From Fundicoccus_A sp052115865 (GTDB taxonomy: Bacteria > Bacillota > Bacilli > Lactobacillales > Aerococcaceae), in NCBI RefSeq assembly GCF_052115865.1, contig NZ_JBQKME010000004.1:144289-208288 (forward strand): a DNA stretch of 64,000 bases, read 5' to 3'. Both the position numbers and the translations under genes were made by a program. This document shows, piece after piece, positions 37,551-46,863 of this stretch. The number at the start of each line of letters is the position of its first letter. Positions within the stretch are counted from its first letter, which is position 1. The notes beneath the pieces are model-generated. The model ran no database searches. It was not told the DNA's origin and was given only the letters and a program-made list of their open reading frames with translations.

Positions 37551-37579
37551 ATTATACGTGTTATTTACACGTGTGTCAA
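37551..37579 (-). promoter_or_regulatory. hicAB promoter with overlapping operator
   Basis: Reading the minus strand: TTGACA (37579-37574), 17 bases, TATAAT (37556-37551), both perfect consensus boxes. Between them lies the inverted repeat ACGTGT-TATTT-ACACGT (37556-37572), a good HicB operator. Confidence 0.85.
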
Positions 37580-38006
37580 TAAAAGCTATTCATAATAACC
37601 CTTTAAAAGCATAAATTACAATGTCTTATCAAAAGTATTTAAATGTTGATTCGATTCTATGTTAAAAAATCGAAATTTATAGTATTCTTCCCTTTATTTT
37701 CAAATTCAAGATGGTTGATAATATTACTTTTAATTTTTTCGCTATTATCTGATTTTGAAATAATATCAATGTTATCAATTCTTGATGTTTTTAGATACTC
37801 ATTTACTTTCTCATTGACTACCGCCAGCGATTATTACCAATTAAGCCAACTTTTTTACCGCCTAATGCCAAACAATGTACCACCGTTTGCCACGAAATAT
37901 ACCATGTATTTAAATATCCCACAATCAGCTGATACAAGCATGATTGTGGGATGAATTATACAATCCTTTGGATTGATGAACTAATTATTTTATTGATTCA
38001 CAAATA
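37580..38006. other. Intergenic stretch with a decayed minus-strand gene end and a hairpin
   Basis: Minus strand about 37815-37660 reads NEKVNEYLKTSRIDNIDIISK and on to a stop, in protein-like composition, with further scraps in other frames upstream to 37900; the parent family is unrecognised. TCCCACAATCA/TGATTGTGGGA (37917-37951) is an 11-bp hairpin without a T-run. Confidence 0.4.
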
Positions 38007-38537
38007 TTAACTCTTCCATTCTTCACGCAAAATACCCATTCTGACTGAATCGTAATAATATTCATTATAATATCGTACTTTCCTTATTCTTGCTTCCATC
38101 TTCATACCTAATTTTTCTCCAACTCGAATCATGCGGTTATTGCCAGACCATGTCGTAAATCCGACACGCACCAATGGAAGTGTATTAAACAAATGATTAA
38201 TCCATATTTTTAACGCACGAGTTCCTATACCTTTTCCCCAGTTACGAGATTCATAGAGTAGGATTCCCGCTTCCAACCATTTGGAAGGTTCATGTTCCCA
38301 ATAATACGTCACGACTCCTATAAAAACTCCGTTTATTTCAATTGCCCAACAATCTTTTTGATTAACCCAAGAATCGGATTTTTTCATAAAATCCTCATAC
38401 GTCTTTGAAGTATGAGGATAGTACGGAGCATCCCATTTTTTCCATTCAGGAGCTTCTTCTTTATAAACAAGTTCCCAAATATTAAATAAATCTTTTTCTT
38501 CAATTGGACGAATAGTTAATTCTTCATCTTTATACAT
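38007..38537 (-). CDS. GNAT family N-acetyltransferase (RimJ/RimL type)
   Basis: 176 residues. Acetyl-CoA binding core ESRNWGKGIGTRALKIW carries the R/Q-x-x-G-x-G/A motif A; the C-terminal WSGNNRMIRVGEKLGMKMEARIR block is typical of ribosomal-protein/N-terminal acetyltransferase-like GNATs. Substrate unknown. Possible cargo gene. ATG followed by MYKDEELTIRPI; AAAGAGGA upstream. Confidence 0.85.
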   Translation of the reverse strand: MYKDEELTIRPIEEKDLFNIWELVYKEEAPEWKKWDAPYYPHTSKTYEDFMKKSDSWVNQKDCWAIEINGVFIGVVTYYWEHEPSKWLEAGILLYESRNWGKGIGTRALKIWINHLFNTLPLVRVGFTTWSGNNRMIRVGEKLGMKMEARIRKVRYYNEYYYDSVRMGILREEWKS

Positions 38538-38733
38538 GAAATCCTCTTTTCACTTTTTTATTTTTGATTGAAAAGAAGAAATTTTGTGTACCTACTTTTC
38601 AATCACCGATTTTGTATAATATTTTTTCATTTTAATCACGCCTTTCAATTTAATTATTCATATTGTAACATTTCACTACAGCGCATACAATTCGGGCTTA
38701 AATACACTTTTGAATATTGGATAAAAGAGTGTG

Positions 38734-38982
38734 TTAAATGCTGTTGGAAAGGCCGTTCCGCTCACGCATTGAAACATCCCCGTCAATCTTTATTTCGTGA
38801 GAATTGTAGACTATCCGATCTATAATAGCTTCGCCGGTTGGACCACTTCCCAGTTTATGATGCCAACCTTCAGGACTCATTTGCGTACAGAATATTGTAG
38901 AACTCGTTTTTTCTCGTTTCTCAATGATTTCCATCGTTAAGTAGAGCTCCTCTTCATTTAAATCATTTAGGAGCCATTCATC
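38734..38982 (-). pseudogene. IS21-family IstB C-terminal fragment
   Basis: Reads DEWLLNDLNEEELYLTMEIIE...FCTQMSPEGWHHKLGSGPTGEAIIDRIV...GDVSMRER to a stop at 38734. These are the Walker B-proximal and C-terminal IstB blocks. Everything before DEW is missing. It is a different IstB subtype from the remnant at 28.6-29.1 kb. Confidence 0.8.
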
Positions 38983-39093
38983 TTATGAAAAGTAAAATAT
39001 TATGTAAAGTAAGGCACTGAAACTGTAATTTCAATGCCTTTTGAAGAAAGTTTCTTTTCATAATAGAGAGTTCCAATTCTCATATTACTAACT

Positions 39094-40113
39094 CTAAATA
39101 AATTCTTTCAACCAATCTAGTAGAACTTCTTTTTCATTCATAGTCAATATTTCTTCTGGAAGAACATTATTACTAGCTGCTTCGATTGCTTTTCGTTTAA
39201 TTTCTGGATTAGATTTCGCATAGATTTCCGTTGTTGTGACGGATACATGACCTAAAAAATCTCGAATATAAATCAAATTAACATTTGCTTCTAGTAAGTG
39301 CATTGCTTTACTATGCCTTAAGGCATGAGGTGAAATTTTTACTGGGAAATGATTAGAGTTATTTATACGTGCTATTTCAAAGTGTTTTTTTAGAATATAA
39401 CCTATGCCAGCACGACTGAGTCTTCTTTTCCGTTTATTAAAGAAGACTGGAATTTCAAGGTTTTTTTCATCGATTAATTGGTAGTCATCTATATAAGATT
39501 TCAAGATATTTACTGTCTGCGGTGTAATTGGTATTACACGTACTTTTTGTCCTTTACCAAGTAACTTTACAGTTGCTGGAGAAGACAGTCTCAAATCACA
39601 AATATTTAAATCTATCATTTCCTGAACCCTTGCACCTGTATCATACAAAAGCGTCAAAATGGCTAAATCTCTTTTTCCCTCTTTGGTTTTACCATTTGGA
39701 GTAGCTAAGAGTTTTCGAATTGCATTAATTGATAAATAAGTCATTTGTCCTGTATTTTGAACTTTTCTTGTTTTTATTGAAAGGATGGAATTACATCTCT
39801 CCAAGTTCTCAGGCGTTTCAATTTGTAGAAATCGAAAAAAAGATTGAAGTGCAGCAAGTCTTTGATTTCGTGTTCTGATGGCGTATCCTTTTTCATCTAC
39901 TAGCCAATTCAGAAAATCTTCAATAAAGTCTTTATTCATATCGGTGAGTTTCATTTTTTCGGGCTTTAAATTAAGAACATCAGTGCAATATCTTAATAAA
40001 ACGGTGAATGTATCGCGATATGATTTGACTGTATTTTCACTATAGTCCATTCTTGACGGGATGTATCTAAGAAAGTATAAAGATAAATATTTTCCGAAAT
40101 TATATTTACTCAT
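39094..40113 (-). CDS. Tyrosine recombinase, third of a tandem trio
   Basis: 339 residues, complete. Core-binding N domain, then catalytic Arg in LYDTGARVQEMIDLN, Lys in LLGKGQKVRVIP, HALRH in ISPHALRHSKAMHLL, LGHVSVTTTEIY with the nucleophile Tyr. All key residues are kept. Its start overlaps the previous recombinase by 8 bases. Three adjacent recombinases on one strand are typical of RIT/Tn554-like elements. Confidence 0.9.
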   Translation of the reverse strand: MSKYNFGKYLSLYFLRYIPSRMDYSENTVKSYRDTFTVLLRYCTDVLNLKPEKMKLTDMNKDFIEDFLNWLVDEKGYAIRTRNQRLAALQSFFRFLQIETPENLERCNSILSIKTRKVQNTGQMTYLSINAIRKLLATPNGKTKEGKRDLAILTLLYDTGARVQEMIDLNICDLRLSSPATVKLLGKGQKVRVIPITPQTVNILKSYIDDYQLIDEKNLEIPVFFNKRKRRLSRAGIGYILKKHFEIARINNSNHFPVKISPHALRHSKAMHLLEANVNLIYIRDFLGHVSVTTTEIYAKSNPEIKRKAIEAASNNVLPEEILTMNEKEVLLDWLKEFI

Positions 40114-41095
40114 TTTCTTTCACCTCCGGAAATACATCCTGATACATTCCAGCAGTTAAATTAATGATGATACCATAGGCATCACTCGTCAGCCGCAGAT
40201 ACTGTTCTGTACTTATAATATCACTGTGTCCCATATACGTCTGTAATATTGGAAGTGCAGAATAAGCATCTTGTCCCTGGCTAACCATTTTTTCCAAAGA
40301 ATGAACTGCAAAAGTGTGACGTAAATCATGTATCCTGGGATTAACAGATCCAGAAGAAATTATTCCAGCTTTGAGTAATATTCTTCTAAAATCGTTTAAT
40401 ATCGAAACACTTTTGTATTTTTGAGCATCAGGAGCTGGATAAAAATAATCTTTGGTTTTCATATCAAATGCCATTTTTTTGACATAATTACAGCAATAAT
40501 CCGTTAAGGTTTCTGACATAGGAACGAGCCGCGTTATATTGTTTTTGGCTTTATTTATTGTAATTACACCATTTTTTAAGTTGATATCTGTTTTATGCAG
40601 AGTCAAAGCTTCATTAATCCGTAATCCACATCCGTATAACATTCGTAAGAGCATTGGATAAATGAGACTATCATATTCACTATTCTCCGCCAAGCTTAAA
40701 GTATCAATTATCGACCAAATATTTGAAATTTCTTTATGTGTGAAAATATAGGGGGTAAAGTTATCTCTTATTTTAACAAACTCATTTTTCGGAAATACAT
40801 AGAAATTGAATTCTAATGTATTCATGAACAGGGCAAACTGTCTAATAGTGCTCATCCTCTGGTGCTGTGTTTTAGTAGACTCATTGCCTCGTTTACTCAC
40901 ATAATCATTCACCATCTTCTTTGTAAGAATAGGGTTTTTGAGTTCATATGTTTTAAAAAAATTATCAATCTGTCTTAATCTATAGTAGGATGACACTTGA
41001 AATTTATAACCTAAACTTTTTTTATGATCGACATACATAGAGCAATATCTAGCGAAAGGTCCATTAAAGATGTATTCCTTTTCTGTATCTATCAT
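40106..41095 (-). CDS. Tyrosine recombinase, second of a tandem trio
   Basis: 329 residues, complete: YGCGLRINEALTLH (Arg I), NKAKNNITRLVP (Lys), IHDLRHTFAVHSL (HxxR), YMGHSDIISTEQYLRL (GH and Tyr). It overlaps both neighbours (4 bases with the first, 8 with the third), so the three are translationally coupled. Confidence 0.9.
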   Translation of the reverse strand: MIDTEKEYIFNGPFARYCSMYVDHKKSLGYKFQVSSYYRLRQIDNFFKTYELKNPILTKKMVNDYVSKRGNESTKTQHQRMSTIRQFALFMNTLEFNFYVFPKNEFVKIRDNFTPYIFTHKEISNIWSIIDTLSLAENSEYDSLIYPMLLRMLYGCGLRINEALTLHKTDINLKNGVITINKAKNNITRLVPMSETLTDYCCNYVKKMAFDMKTKDYFYPAPDAQKYKSVSILNDFRRILLKAGIISSGSVNPRIHDLRHTFAVHSLEKMVSQGQDAYSALPILQTYMGHSDIISTEQYLRLTSDAYGIIINLTAGMYQDVFPEVKENE

Positions 41096-41331
41096 AAGGG
41101 TACCTCCAAACCAACGGTTCGGAGCTGTTCGATATCGATACGAAGATACATCTTAGTCGTATTCGAATTTTCATGGCCTATGATTCCTGAAATAATAGGC
41201 AACGGTGTGTTATCTTGTAAAAGGTTGCTTGCCAAGCTGTGCCTCATTGCATGGAGTCCATGTTTTCTCCCATTGGTTTCAATTTCTGAAAGAATCAAAT
41301 ATTTATTAACTACACTCCAGATCAACTGAGA
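41092..41331 (-). pseudogene. Tyrosine recombinase, first of the trio, 5' truncated
   Basis: Only the last 80 codons remain: HAMRHSLASNLLQ, IIGHENSNTTKMYLRI with the second Arg box, GH and Tyr. It breaks at about 41325, where sequence belonging to a plus-strand serine recombinase begins. Loss of the first member probably inactivates transposition of the trio. Confidence 0.8.
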
Positions 41332-41838
41332 CAGAAACAAAAGTTATTAACCGATAAAATTATCTCCTGTAATAACCATGTCCTCGTCTATCAAGAAAAA
41401 ATTGAGAGCGAGCCTAATCTGGCGGATATCTGGGAAGAAGCCATTCATCGGTTGGAATCTGAAATAGAGGACTTCAAAGAGGAAATTATGCGCATTGATC
41501 AGCGACTCAAGAAGGACTATTCAGACTACGACATTCGACAGATCACTCACCTAGTCAACGCACTCGTTGAAACGGCTAAGACCGCAAAAGACAAGTCTCA
41601 GTTAAAAGATATCTACCTTGCTTTCATAAAAGAAATCCAGTGGGACAAAGACACCCAGAAGTTTGATATCCACTTGTACTTCGATGAAGGCAATATTGCA
41701 GAGTATCTCGGTATCAAACCCCACCCTGACCCAGACTACCGCACTCAAGACATTGGCCACGAGACAAACAGTTCCAAACAAGAGAACCTTCCAGACGGAG
41801 GGTTCTTTTTGCGTCGTCCGATTGAGATATGGGTATAA
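41320..41838 (+). pseudogene. Large serine recombinase, C-terminal fragment
   Basis: Open frame from 41320 (no start) reading DQLRQKQKLLTDKIISCNNH...LESEIEDFKEEIMRIDQRLKK (coiled coil) ...AFIKEIQWDKDTQKFDIHLYFDE, the pattern at the end of large serine integrases of the TndX/TnpX sort. Catalytic domain is gone. It was cut by the recombinase trio or vice versa. Confidence 0.7.
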
Positions 41839-41843
41839 CCATT

Positions 41844-42120
41844 CCCCGAAACCCCGACGGTTTCAGAGAGGAGACACATAAGACGACATAGGAGACTTCC
41901 CGATTTCCCGACGATTTTAGAAGGATAAGAGTTTGAGTGAGGACCTTATTTCCTCTTCGGCAAACACACCAAAGCAGAGCTCACAGGTTTTCCTGTAAAC
42001 TCTGCTTCATTTTTTTTGATTAGATAGATGATCAAGTTGGGTTTTCCTATCTATGGGCTCTTACTTACTTCAACTAAGGACTATCTAGTAACCCCCCGAA
42101 ACCCCGATGATTTTAGAGGG
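41844..42120 (+). repeat. Three degenerate direct repeats CCCCGAAACCCCGACG-TTT
   Basis: 41844-41871, 41899-41924 and 42094-42120 share the pattern CCC(C)GA(A/T)(A/T)CCCCGA(C/T)G(A/G)TTT(T)AGA(G/A)GG. They lie just after the serine recombinase tail. Role unknown; recombination or transfer site possible. Confidence 0.75.
41972..42017 (+). terminator. Intrinsic terminator with nested stems
   Basis: AAGCAGAG/CTCTGCTT outer stem, ACAGG-TTTT-CCTGT inner stem, followed by CATTTTTTTT. Located 135 bases after the serine recombinase stop. Confidence 0.8.
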
Positions 42121-42166
42121 TAGAGATGCATTGAGTAAGCACTCTCATCTACCAAACAGATGTAAT

Positions 42167-42205
42167 TTTTATCATCATTTATGGTACGCATGTCCGTATC
42201 ATCGA
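42167..42205 (+). repeat. 39-bp dispersed repeat, copy A
   Basis: TTTTATCATCATTTATG then (G/A)TACGCATGTCCGTATCATCGA; the other copy is at 57109-57147 in the same orientation with one mismatch. The core ATGATACG-CATGTC-CGTATCAT is an inverted repeat. Confidence 0.9.
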
Positions 42206-42248
42206 TAGGTAATAAATTTTATTATGTATTGGTACGATGTTAATAATA

Positions 42249-42298
42249 TAACTTATGGGGGCTGGGACAAAAGCTCCCATAAGTTATTAGTTTTATTT
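42249..42298 (+). terminator. Hairpin terminator containing an IS1182-end-like sequence
   Basis: TAACTTATGGG/CCCATAAGTTA 11-bp stem followed by a T-rich tail. Its loop side, GGGGCTGGGACAAAA, resembles the end of the IS1182 copy at 20804 (GGGGCTGGGCAATAA), so it may derive from a solo IS end. Confidence 0.6.
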
Positions 42299-42304
42299 TT
42301 TGTG

Positions 42305-45300
42305 TTATTTTTTGTTATTTAGTTTCTTTTGCTTTTCTTTAGCTAATAACACGTTTGAGTACTCAAAATTAAACACTCTTGAAATTTGCTGTGTCTCATT
42401 ATATGGGCGTTCTGTAAGAAGTAAGTCTTTTAATATAAATTGACGTAAAACCCCTCTTGCTAAGTTGTTATTTTTTAATTCATCATATAATTTTTTGGTA
42501 TCTCCAGTACTTGGATTATGTCGAGTGTTTTCTAAATAACTACCACTGACTATTAGTTTTCGAGCAACACTCATCTCGTCTTGCATCAAATTTTCATAAG
42601 TTAACTGTAAGGATTGGGTCCCCGTATCAAAAACGCTTTTAGAAATAATGGCATAGCATATTATTTCAACAAAATAAAAAACAAACTTTTTTGCTGATAG
42701 CTCTATTTCTGCTCTACCAACCTCTTTAATATTATCTACTTTTTCAGAAATTCTCTCAGTAATAAATGAAATCAGACTTTCTCTCTCATTTTTTAATGAA
42801 TTTATCACACGTGTCCCAGTTCTTAAAGATAATCCATATGCAGAATCTAACAAATTATATTTCACGTCCTTAATAATACTACCAGAATAGTTTTTTAGGA
42901 TTTGTCCTATTACTGCAGAAAGTTCATTTGCTTTATCGGCCTCTATAGCATACCCACTTTTAACATATAATGATTCGTCTTCCTCTTCCGCTTCTTTACT
43001 GCTATCATTAACTTGAATAAAATGATCTTCATTTTCATTATTAGAATCTCTGATTTCATTATATCGTTTTCTATTCTCTCTCGTAGATGATTTTTCAAAC
43101 ACTAAAGATGGTAATTCTGTAATCAATTCATTTAACTCGTTTATATCTTGTTCCATAATCAGTTCTGCTTCGTCTAGAAGTAATGAGTTTGCATAATTTA
43201 CCACACTCTCTAGTATAAATTCATCTTTAGATAAATGGGTTAGAAACATTAATACGTTTGAATTAACGCCAACATCGATTCCTTCAATTAGACCTTTGAT
43301 TTGGTTCTTAATTGTATCTTGTGATATATTCTCAGCAAGATATTGTGCTGTAAAGAAATAAAAAGCATAGTTATAAGTAAATGAAAATCGATCGTCAGGA
43401 TATTTTTTTAAGATTTTACTATCCATTAAATTCGCTTTATATTTAGAAAAATCTAAGACGGTGGATCCTAATTCATATTGATCTAAGTAAACTTGATGGA
43501 ACTTTTCCCACTCTGAATGACTTAATGATTTATTTTCATTTACGTATACTGCAAAAGCTAAGTGATTTAAGTAGTTTTGTAAGGTAGCAATTTCATTAGA
43601 TCCTATTCCAATATTCATCAATTGTTGTTTGATTATTATTTCATAAAAATATCCATTAGATTGACGATTGAATTCTACTAAATTATTTTTATTGTCAATT
43701 GATTGTAATATCACTAAGATATAAATTGGCGCTTTAGGTACGTAACTCTTACCAATTACTTGATTTACTTGACTAGTATATTCCTTGGTTAGGTTTATGA
43801 TATCTGCTTCACCAAAGGTGTATTCATTTCCAATTGTAATCCATTTTTCAACAAGCTCTTCTCTTCGCTTGTAACCGAATCTCTTCATTTGTAAGTAGTT
43901 TATTTTCGAGCTTACCTCTGATTCTAGACTAACTATTTCTGACAATCCCTCTCCAGAAGAATTTGCTGTAATCACTACTGTTCCAAAATTAGAATACAAA
44001 GCCTTTAGTAATTCTTTTTTACCAGAAGTATTCATCGCAATTAATTCCCAATTGTCAATGAAAACTATTTTTTTATTTTTATCTAATTGCCTGAATCTTT
44101 CAAAAAGCTGTTCTTGGTACTGGTTCTTAATATATTTCTTCAGCCTCGCACTTTCAAATTTCCTGACATAATCTATATTTTTAATAATTTCAGCATCTAT
44201 ATAAACTGATACCAATCCCTTACTATTTGATTCCTTTATATATCTTTTCAAAAGGGTTGTTTTTCCAGATTCAGAATCTCCTTCAATAAACCATATTCCT
44301 AACTTATCGTGGATGCTTTTTATAAGATTATCCCCTGCTATAGTCTCTTTTTTCTCTTCAATTGCTTCCTCGAAATCTGGGAAAACATAAATATCATCTA
44401 TTTTTAGTCTATCTACTCTTGGATGTTTAATGTTAGCTCCTAAGTCTTCAATAAACTCATTATGTGATTCACTGAATAAAAACAAATCGCTCGTTCCTTC
44501 AGAAATTTTAATACGTTTTCTTTTTAATGTATCAATATTTTCTTTAACACTTTCGACAGACATATATTTTTTTTGTAAGTCATTCCACATAAATTTTTCT
44601 ACATAAATATTAGTAATACCAAATTCTTCAAATCTGATTTTTATTAAATTAAATTCACTACTTGACTTATTTGCGTTTTCTTGGAGTACACTTCCTTCTA
44701 ATATGAATGTTTCTCCTTCTTTTGTTTTCTTAATGAAGTCATTTCTTGCGTGTTCATGACCGGTTATTATTAAATCAGAAATACTTTCTAGCTTATTTTC
44801 AAATTCGCGCTTATTATTCGGCTCTAACCAATGTAATGGATGATGAAAAACAGAAATATTAATTACTGATTCATCGCTAAAAGCTAAATCTTCAAATGAA
44901 GACATTGGCATAATCATTGTTCCAGGCTTTTCATCAATAAAAGAATCCCAAGCAGTATTAATTAAATTTATTCTAATTTTATTTCCATTTGAAACTTTAT
45001 AATCTACGGTCTTAAATAAAATGCTATTTTGCACAGTAGAAATAGATTTCCATTCATCTTTAAAAACCGAAAAGAAAACATCGAAATTATTTTGCACCAC
45101 AATATTTTTTAGAGTAGAGTCCTCTACTTCATTATTATTCACAATGTCTTGTATCAGAACTCTTCGAGTTCTTGAATCAATTTGAGAAAAATCGCAATCA
45201 TGATTTCCGGGGACACAAATAAAATCAGCATCAGTAAATTCAGAGGTAATGCTTTCGAAGAACTCCAATGCAACCTCATACTCGCTTTCTCTCCCACTAA

Positions 45301-45451
45301 ATGCTATGTCACCACTCATAATGAATAATAATTCGCTATTATTGGTGTTTCTTGATTTTATAGCTTGTATTATTTTATCTTTTTTATCCACTAAAGAATC
45401 ACTTACATCTTTAAAATGAGCGTCTGAAAAATTTACAATTAATATTTCCAT
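42305..45451 (-). CDS. Calcineurin-like phosphoesterase fused to a STAND-type NTPase; candidate defence protein
   Basis: 1048 residues. N-terminal two-metal phosphoesterase (about 1-280): NFSDAHF (D10, H12), MSGDIAFSG (G47-D48), VPGNHDCDF (82-85), VFHHPLHW (H203-204), ITGHEHAR (231-234). A P-loop NTPase follows: GDSESGKTT (Walker A, 391-399) and KIVFIDN (Walker B, 461-467), then a winged-helix-like region and a long helical C-terminal part of about 450 residues with an acidic spacer (NENEDHFIQ...EAEEEDESLYV). This effector-NTPase-sensor layout is that of STAND/Avs-like immune proteins (family knowledge); the function here is inferred. It stands alone, beside mobile genes. ATG 45451 follows AAGGAG. 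Confidence 0.75.
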   Translation of the reverse strand: MEILIVNFSDAHFKDVSDSLVDKKDKIIQAIKSRNTNNSELLFIMSGDIAFSGRESEYEVALEFFESITSEFTDADFICVPGNHDCDFSQIDSRTRRVLIQDIVNNNEVEDSTLKNIVVQNNFDVFFSVFKDEWKSISTVQNSILFKTVDYKVSNGNKIRINLINTAWDSFIDEKPGTMIMPMSSFEDLAFSDESVINISVFHHPLHWLEPNNKREFENKLESISDLIITGHEHARNDFIKKTKEGETFILEGSVLQENANKSSSEFNLIKIRFEEFGITNIYVEKFMWNDLQKKYMSVESVKENIDTLKRKRIKISEGTSDLFLFSESHNEFIEDLGANIKHPRVDRLKIDDIYVFPDFEEAIEEKKETIAGDNLIKSIHDKLGIWFIEGDSESGKTTLLKRYIKESNSKGLVSVYIDAEIIKNIDYVRKFESARLKKYIKNQYQEQLFERFRQLDKNKKIVFIDNWELIAMNTSGKKELLKALYSNFGTVVITANSSGEGLSEIVSLESEVSSKINYLQMKRFGYKRREELVEKWITIGNEYTFGEADIINLTKEYTSQVNQVIGKSYVPKAPIYILVILQSIDNKNNLVEFNRQSNGYFYEIIIKQQLMNIGIGSNEIATLQNYLNHLAFAVYVNENKSLSHSEWEKFHQVYLDQYELGSTVLDFSKYKANLMDSKILKKYPDDRFSFTYNYAFYFFTAQYLAENISQDTIKNQIKGLIEGIDVGVNSNVLMFLTHLSKDEFILESVVNYANSLLLDEAELIMEQDINELNELITELPSLVFEKSSTRENRKRYNEIRDSNNENEDHFIQVNDSSKEAEEEDESLYVKSGYAIEADKANELSAVIGQILKNYSGSIIKDVKYNLLDSAYGLSLRTGTRVINSLKNERESLISFITERISEKVDNIKEVGRAEIELSAKKFVFYFVEIICYAIISKSVFDTGTQSLQLTYENLMQDEMSVARKLIVSGSYLENTRHNPSTGDTKKLYDELKNNNLARGVLRQFILKDLLLTERPYNETQQISRVFNFEYSNVLLAKEKQKKLNNKK

Positions 45452-45530
45452 AGAATCTCCTTATAGGGTTTCCTCATTTATCTTAGCATTATAAATTTAG
45501 TTATATTTTTTTCCCGACATTACTTTTATT

Positions 45531-45903
45531 CTACTGAGCAACACTCCGGTACTTCTTATAAGCTTCTTTAGCCAGAACAATTTTAACAGCGTGGTACAAC
45601 TCGGTATCTTGGAAGATTTTCTCATATGCTTTCATTTTCTTGTCGTGAGTTTCGATCGTTCTATCATACTGTTCGATTGTCTTATCTTCAAAGTATGGTT
45701 GAAAACTATCCAAAAACATATTGAAATCATTAGATTTAGCTGATTGTTCCAATTGTTTGTTACCTTGATTAATGACTGATACCAAATCTTTCAGAATTAC
45801 TTTATTTTCTTCTGATACTACACCAGGATATTCTTTATTGATTCCTTCAATGATGCTGTATTAAGTCTTGAAAGTTTATCTTTTGAAACAATAGGTTCAT
45901 TCA
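45531..45903 (-). pseudogene. Small hypothetical gene, frameshifted near its start
   Basis: A strong AGGAGGGG site at about 45911-45918 precedes an N-terminal piece that stops within 20-30 codons in each frame; the continuing frame reads IIEGINKEYPGVVSEENKVILK...EDKTIEQYDRTIETHDKKMKAYEKIF to a stop at 45531. The visible 115 or so residues are highly charged and helical. No family recognised. A frameshift near 45855-45865 is inferred. Confidence 0.5.
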
Positions 45904-45961
45904 ATTAAACCCCTCCTATATTTTATTTTTTTCGTCTTGAATTTACTCCTCTGCATACAAT

Positions 45962-46225
45962 TTATTCTAATGGTACTTGCAACCCATCCAAATGCTCTCG
46001 CAGCTTGAGCACTCTGTTAATTGCTACTTTATAATTTCCGGGAAATTTCAATAGTCTCTGAATTGTTCTTCGTATATTAGGTCGTTCTGACACTTTCATT
46101 TCCCAGTCCGCAGTCATCTCTTCTAATAGAGGTTGTGTGAGTTCTTTACTTAGTTTCATGATTTTTTCATTCGTGTAGAAATCTTGAACGTTTTCAGGGT
46201 TAGCAATTGGATGATAGACAGTCAT
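45962..46225 (-). CDS. Small hypothetical protein
   Basis: 87 residues (MTVYHPIANPENVQDFYTNE and on), basic C-terminal half with KVSERPNIRRTIQRLLKFPGNYKVAINRVLKLREHL. No recognised domain and only a weak ribosome site, so it may be a fragment. It follows the same strand as the frameshifted gene downstream of it. Confidence 0.4.
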   Translation of the reverse strand: MTVYHPIANPENVQDFYTNEKIMKLSKELTQPLLEEMTADWEMKVSERPNIRRTIQRLLKFPGNYKVAINRVLKLREHLDGLQVPLE

Positions 46226-46524
46226 ATCTGGTCAACTTACTACCAAAGCGAACATGTTTATGTTGGGATCCCATTGCTTATTTTGCTAACTCTACCAAAG
46301 CTTATCATGTACGTTGCAAATCGTCAGCTTCGTAGTCAGCTGTTTCTGTTTTTATAATATCATTTTATTTTTGAAGAAACACTAGCTCCTCAAAGTTGTA
46401 TCTATTAATTAGTATAAAATCCCCACATCGACCGTCAATGTATCGAAGTGAGGATTTATCTTATATTAAATTTTCAAACAGTCATTATTAGTAACCATAT
46501 TTACTAAACACATAATACCTTAAT
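46226..46524. other. Non-coding AT-rich stretch
   Basis: About 300 bases with stops in all frames; nothing readable seen. Confidence 0.4.
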
Positions 46525-46863
46525 TTATAATATACCCAACCAACTTCTATATTCTTCTATATCAATACTTTGACCTACATAGTCTTCAAAAGGATCATGT
46601 CCCTCTTCTCTATCCAAACTGATGCGTTTCAATTGATATTTTCCATTCGTACCGATTTCATTCTGTATAGTAAAAGTATCATATAACCATTGCAACTCAT
46701 CAGAATTATTTGAATCAAAATCTTCCGATTCTTAAATATCTCTTATTTTCTGTTGATCTGAATTTGAGAAAAAATATATAAATGCTTTTTCAATCTCTTT
46801 GTCTTGCGTTGATCCAATCAATATTTCAGCTTCTTCATTACCAATAAGTACTAGATAATCCAT
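46525..46863 (-). pseudogene. Hypothetical acidic protein with an in-frame stop
   Basis: From ATG 46863 (MDYLVLIGNEEAEILIGSTQ) the frame is protein-like for 112 codons to TAA at 46525-46527 but is broken by a TAA at 46732-46734. After it the sequence continues as ESEDFDSNNSDELQWLYDTF and DREEGHDPFEDYVGQSIDIEEY. Size and acidity recall immunity or anti-toxin proteins, but no family is recognised. One point mutation would restore it. Confidence 0.6.

Noticed and set aside
37643..37954. 103-codon plus-strand frame after hicA
   Set aside because: No ribosome site, low-complexity hydrophobic content, and the opposite strand carries better protein-like scraps.
42305..45451. Simple metallophosphoesterase
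   Set aside because: The phosphoesterase fold covers only the first 280 of 1048 residues and a clear P-loop follows.
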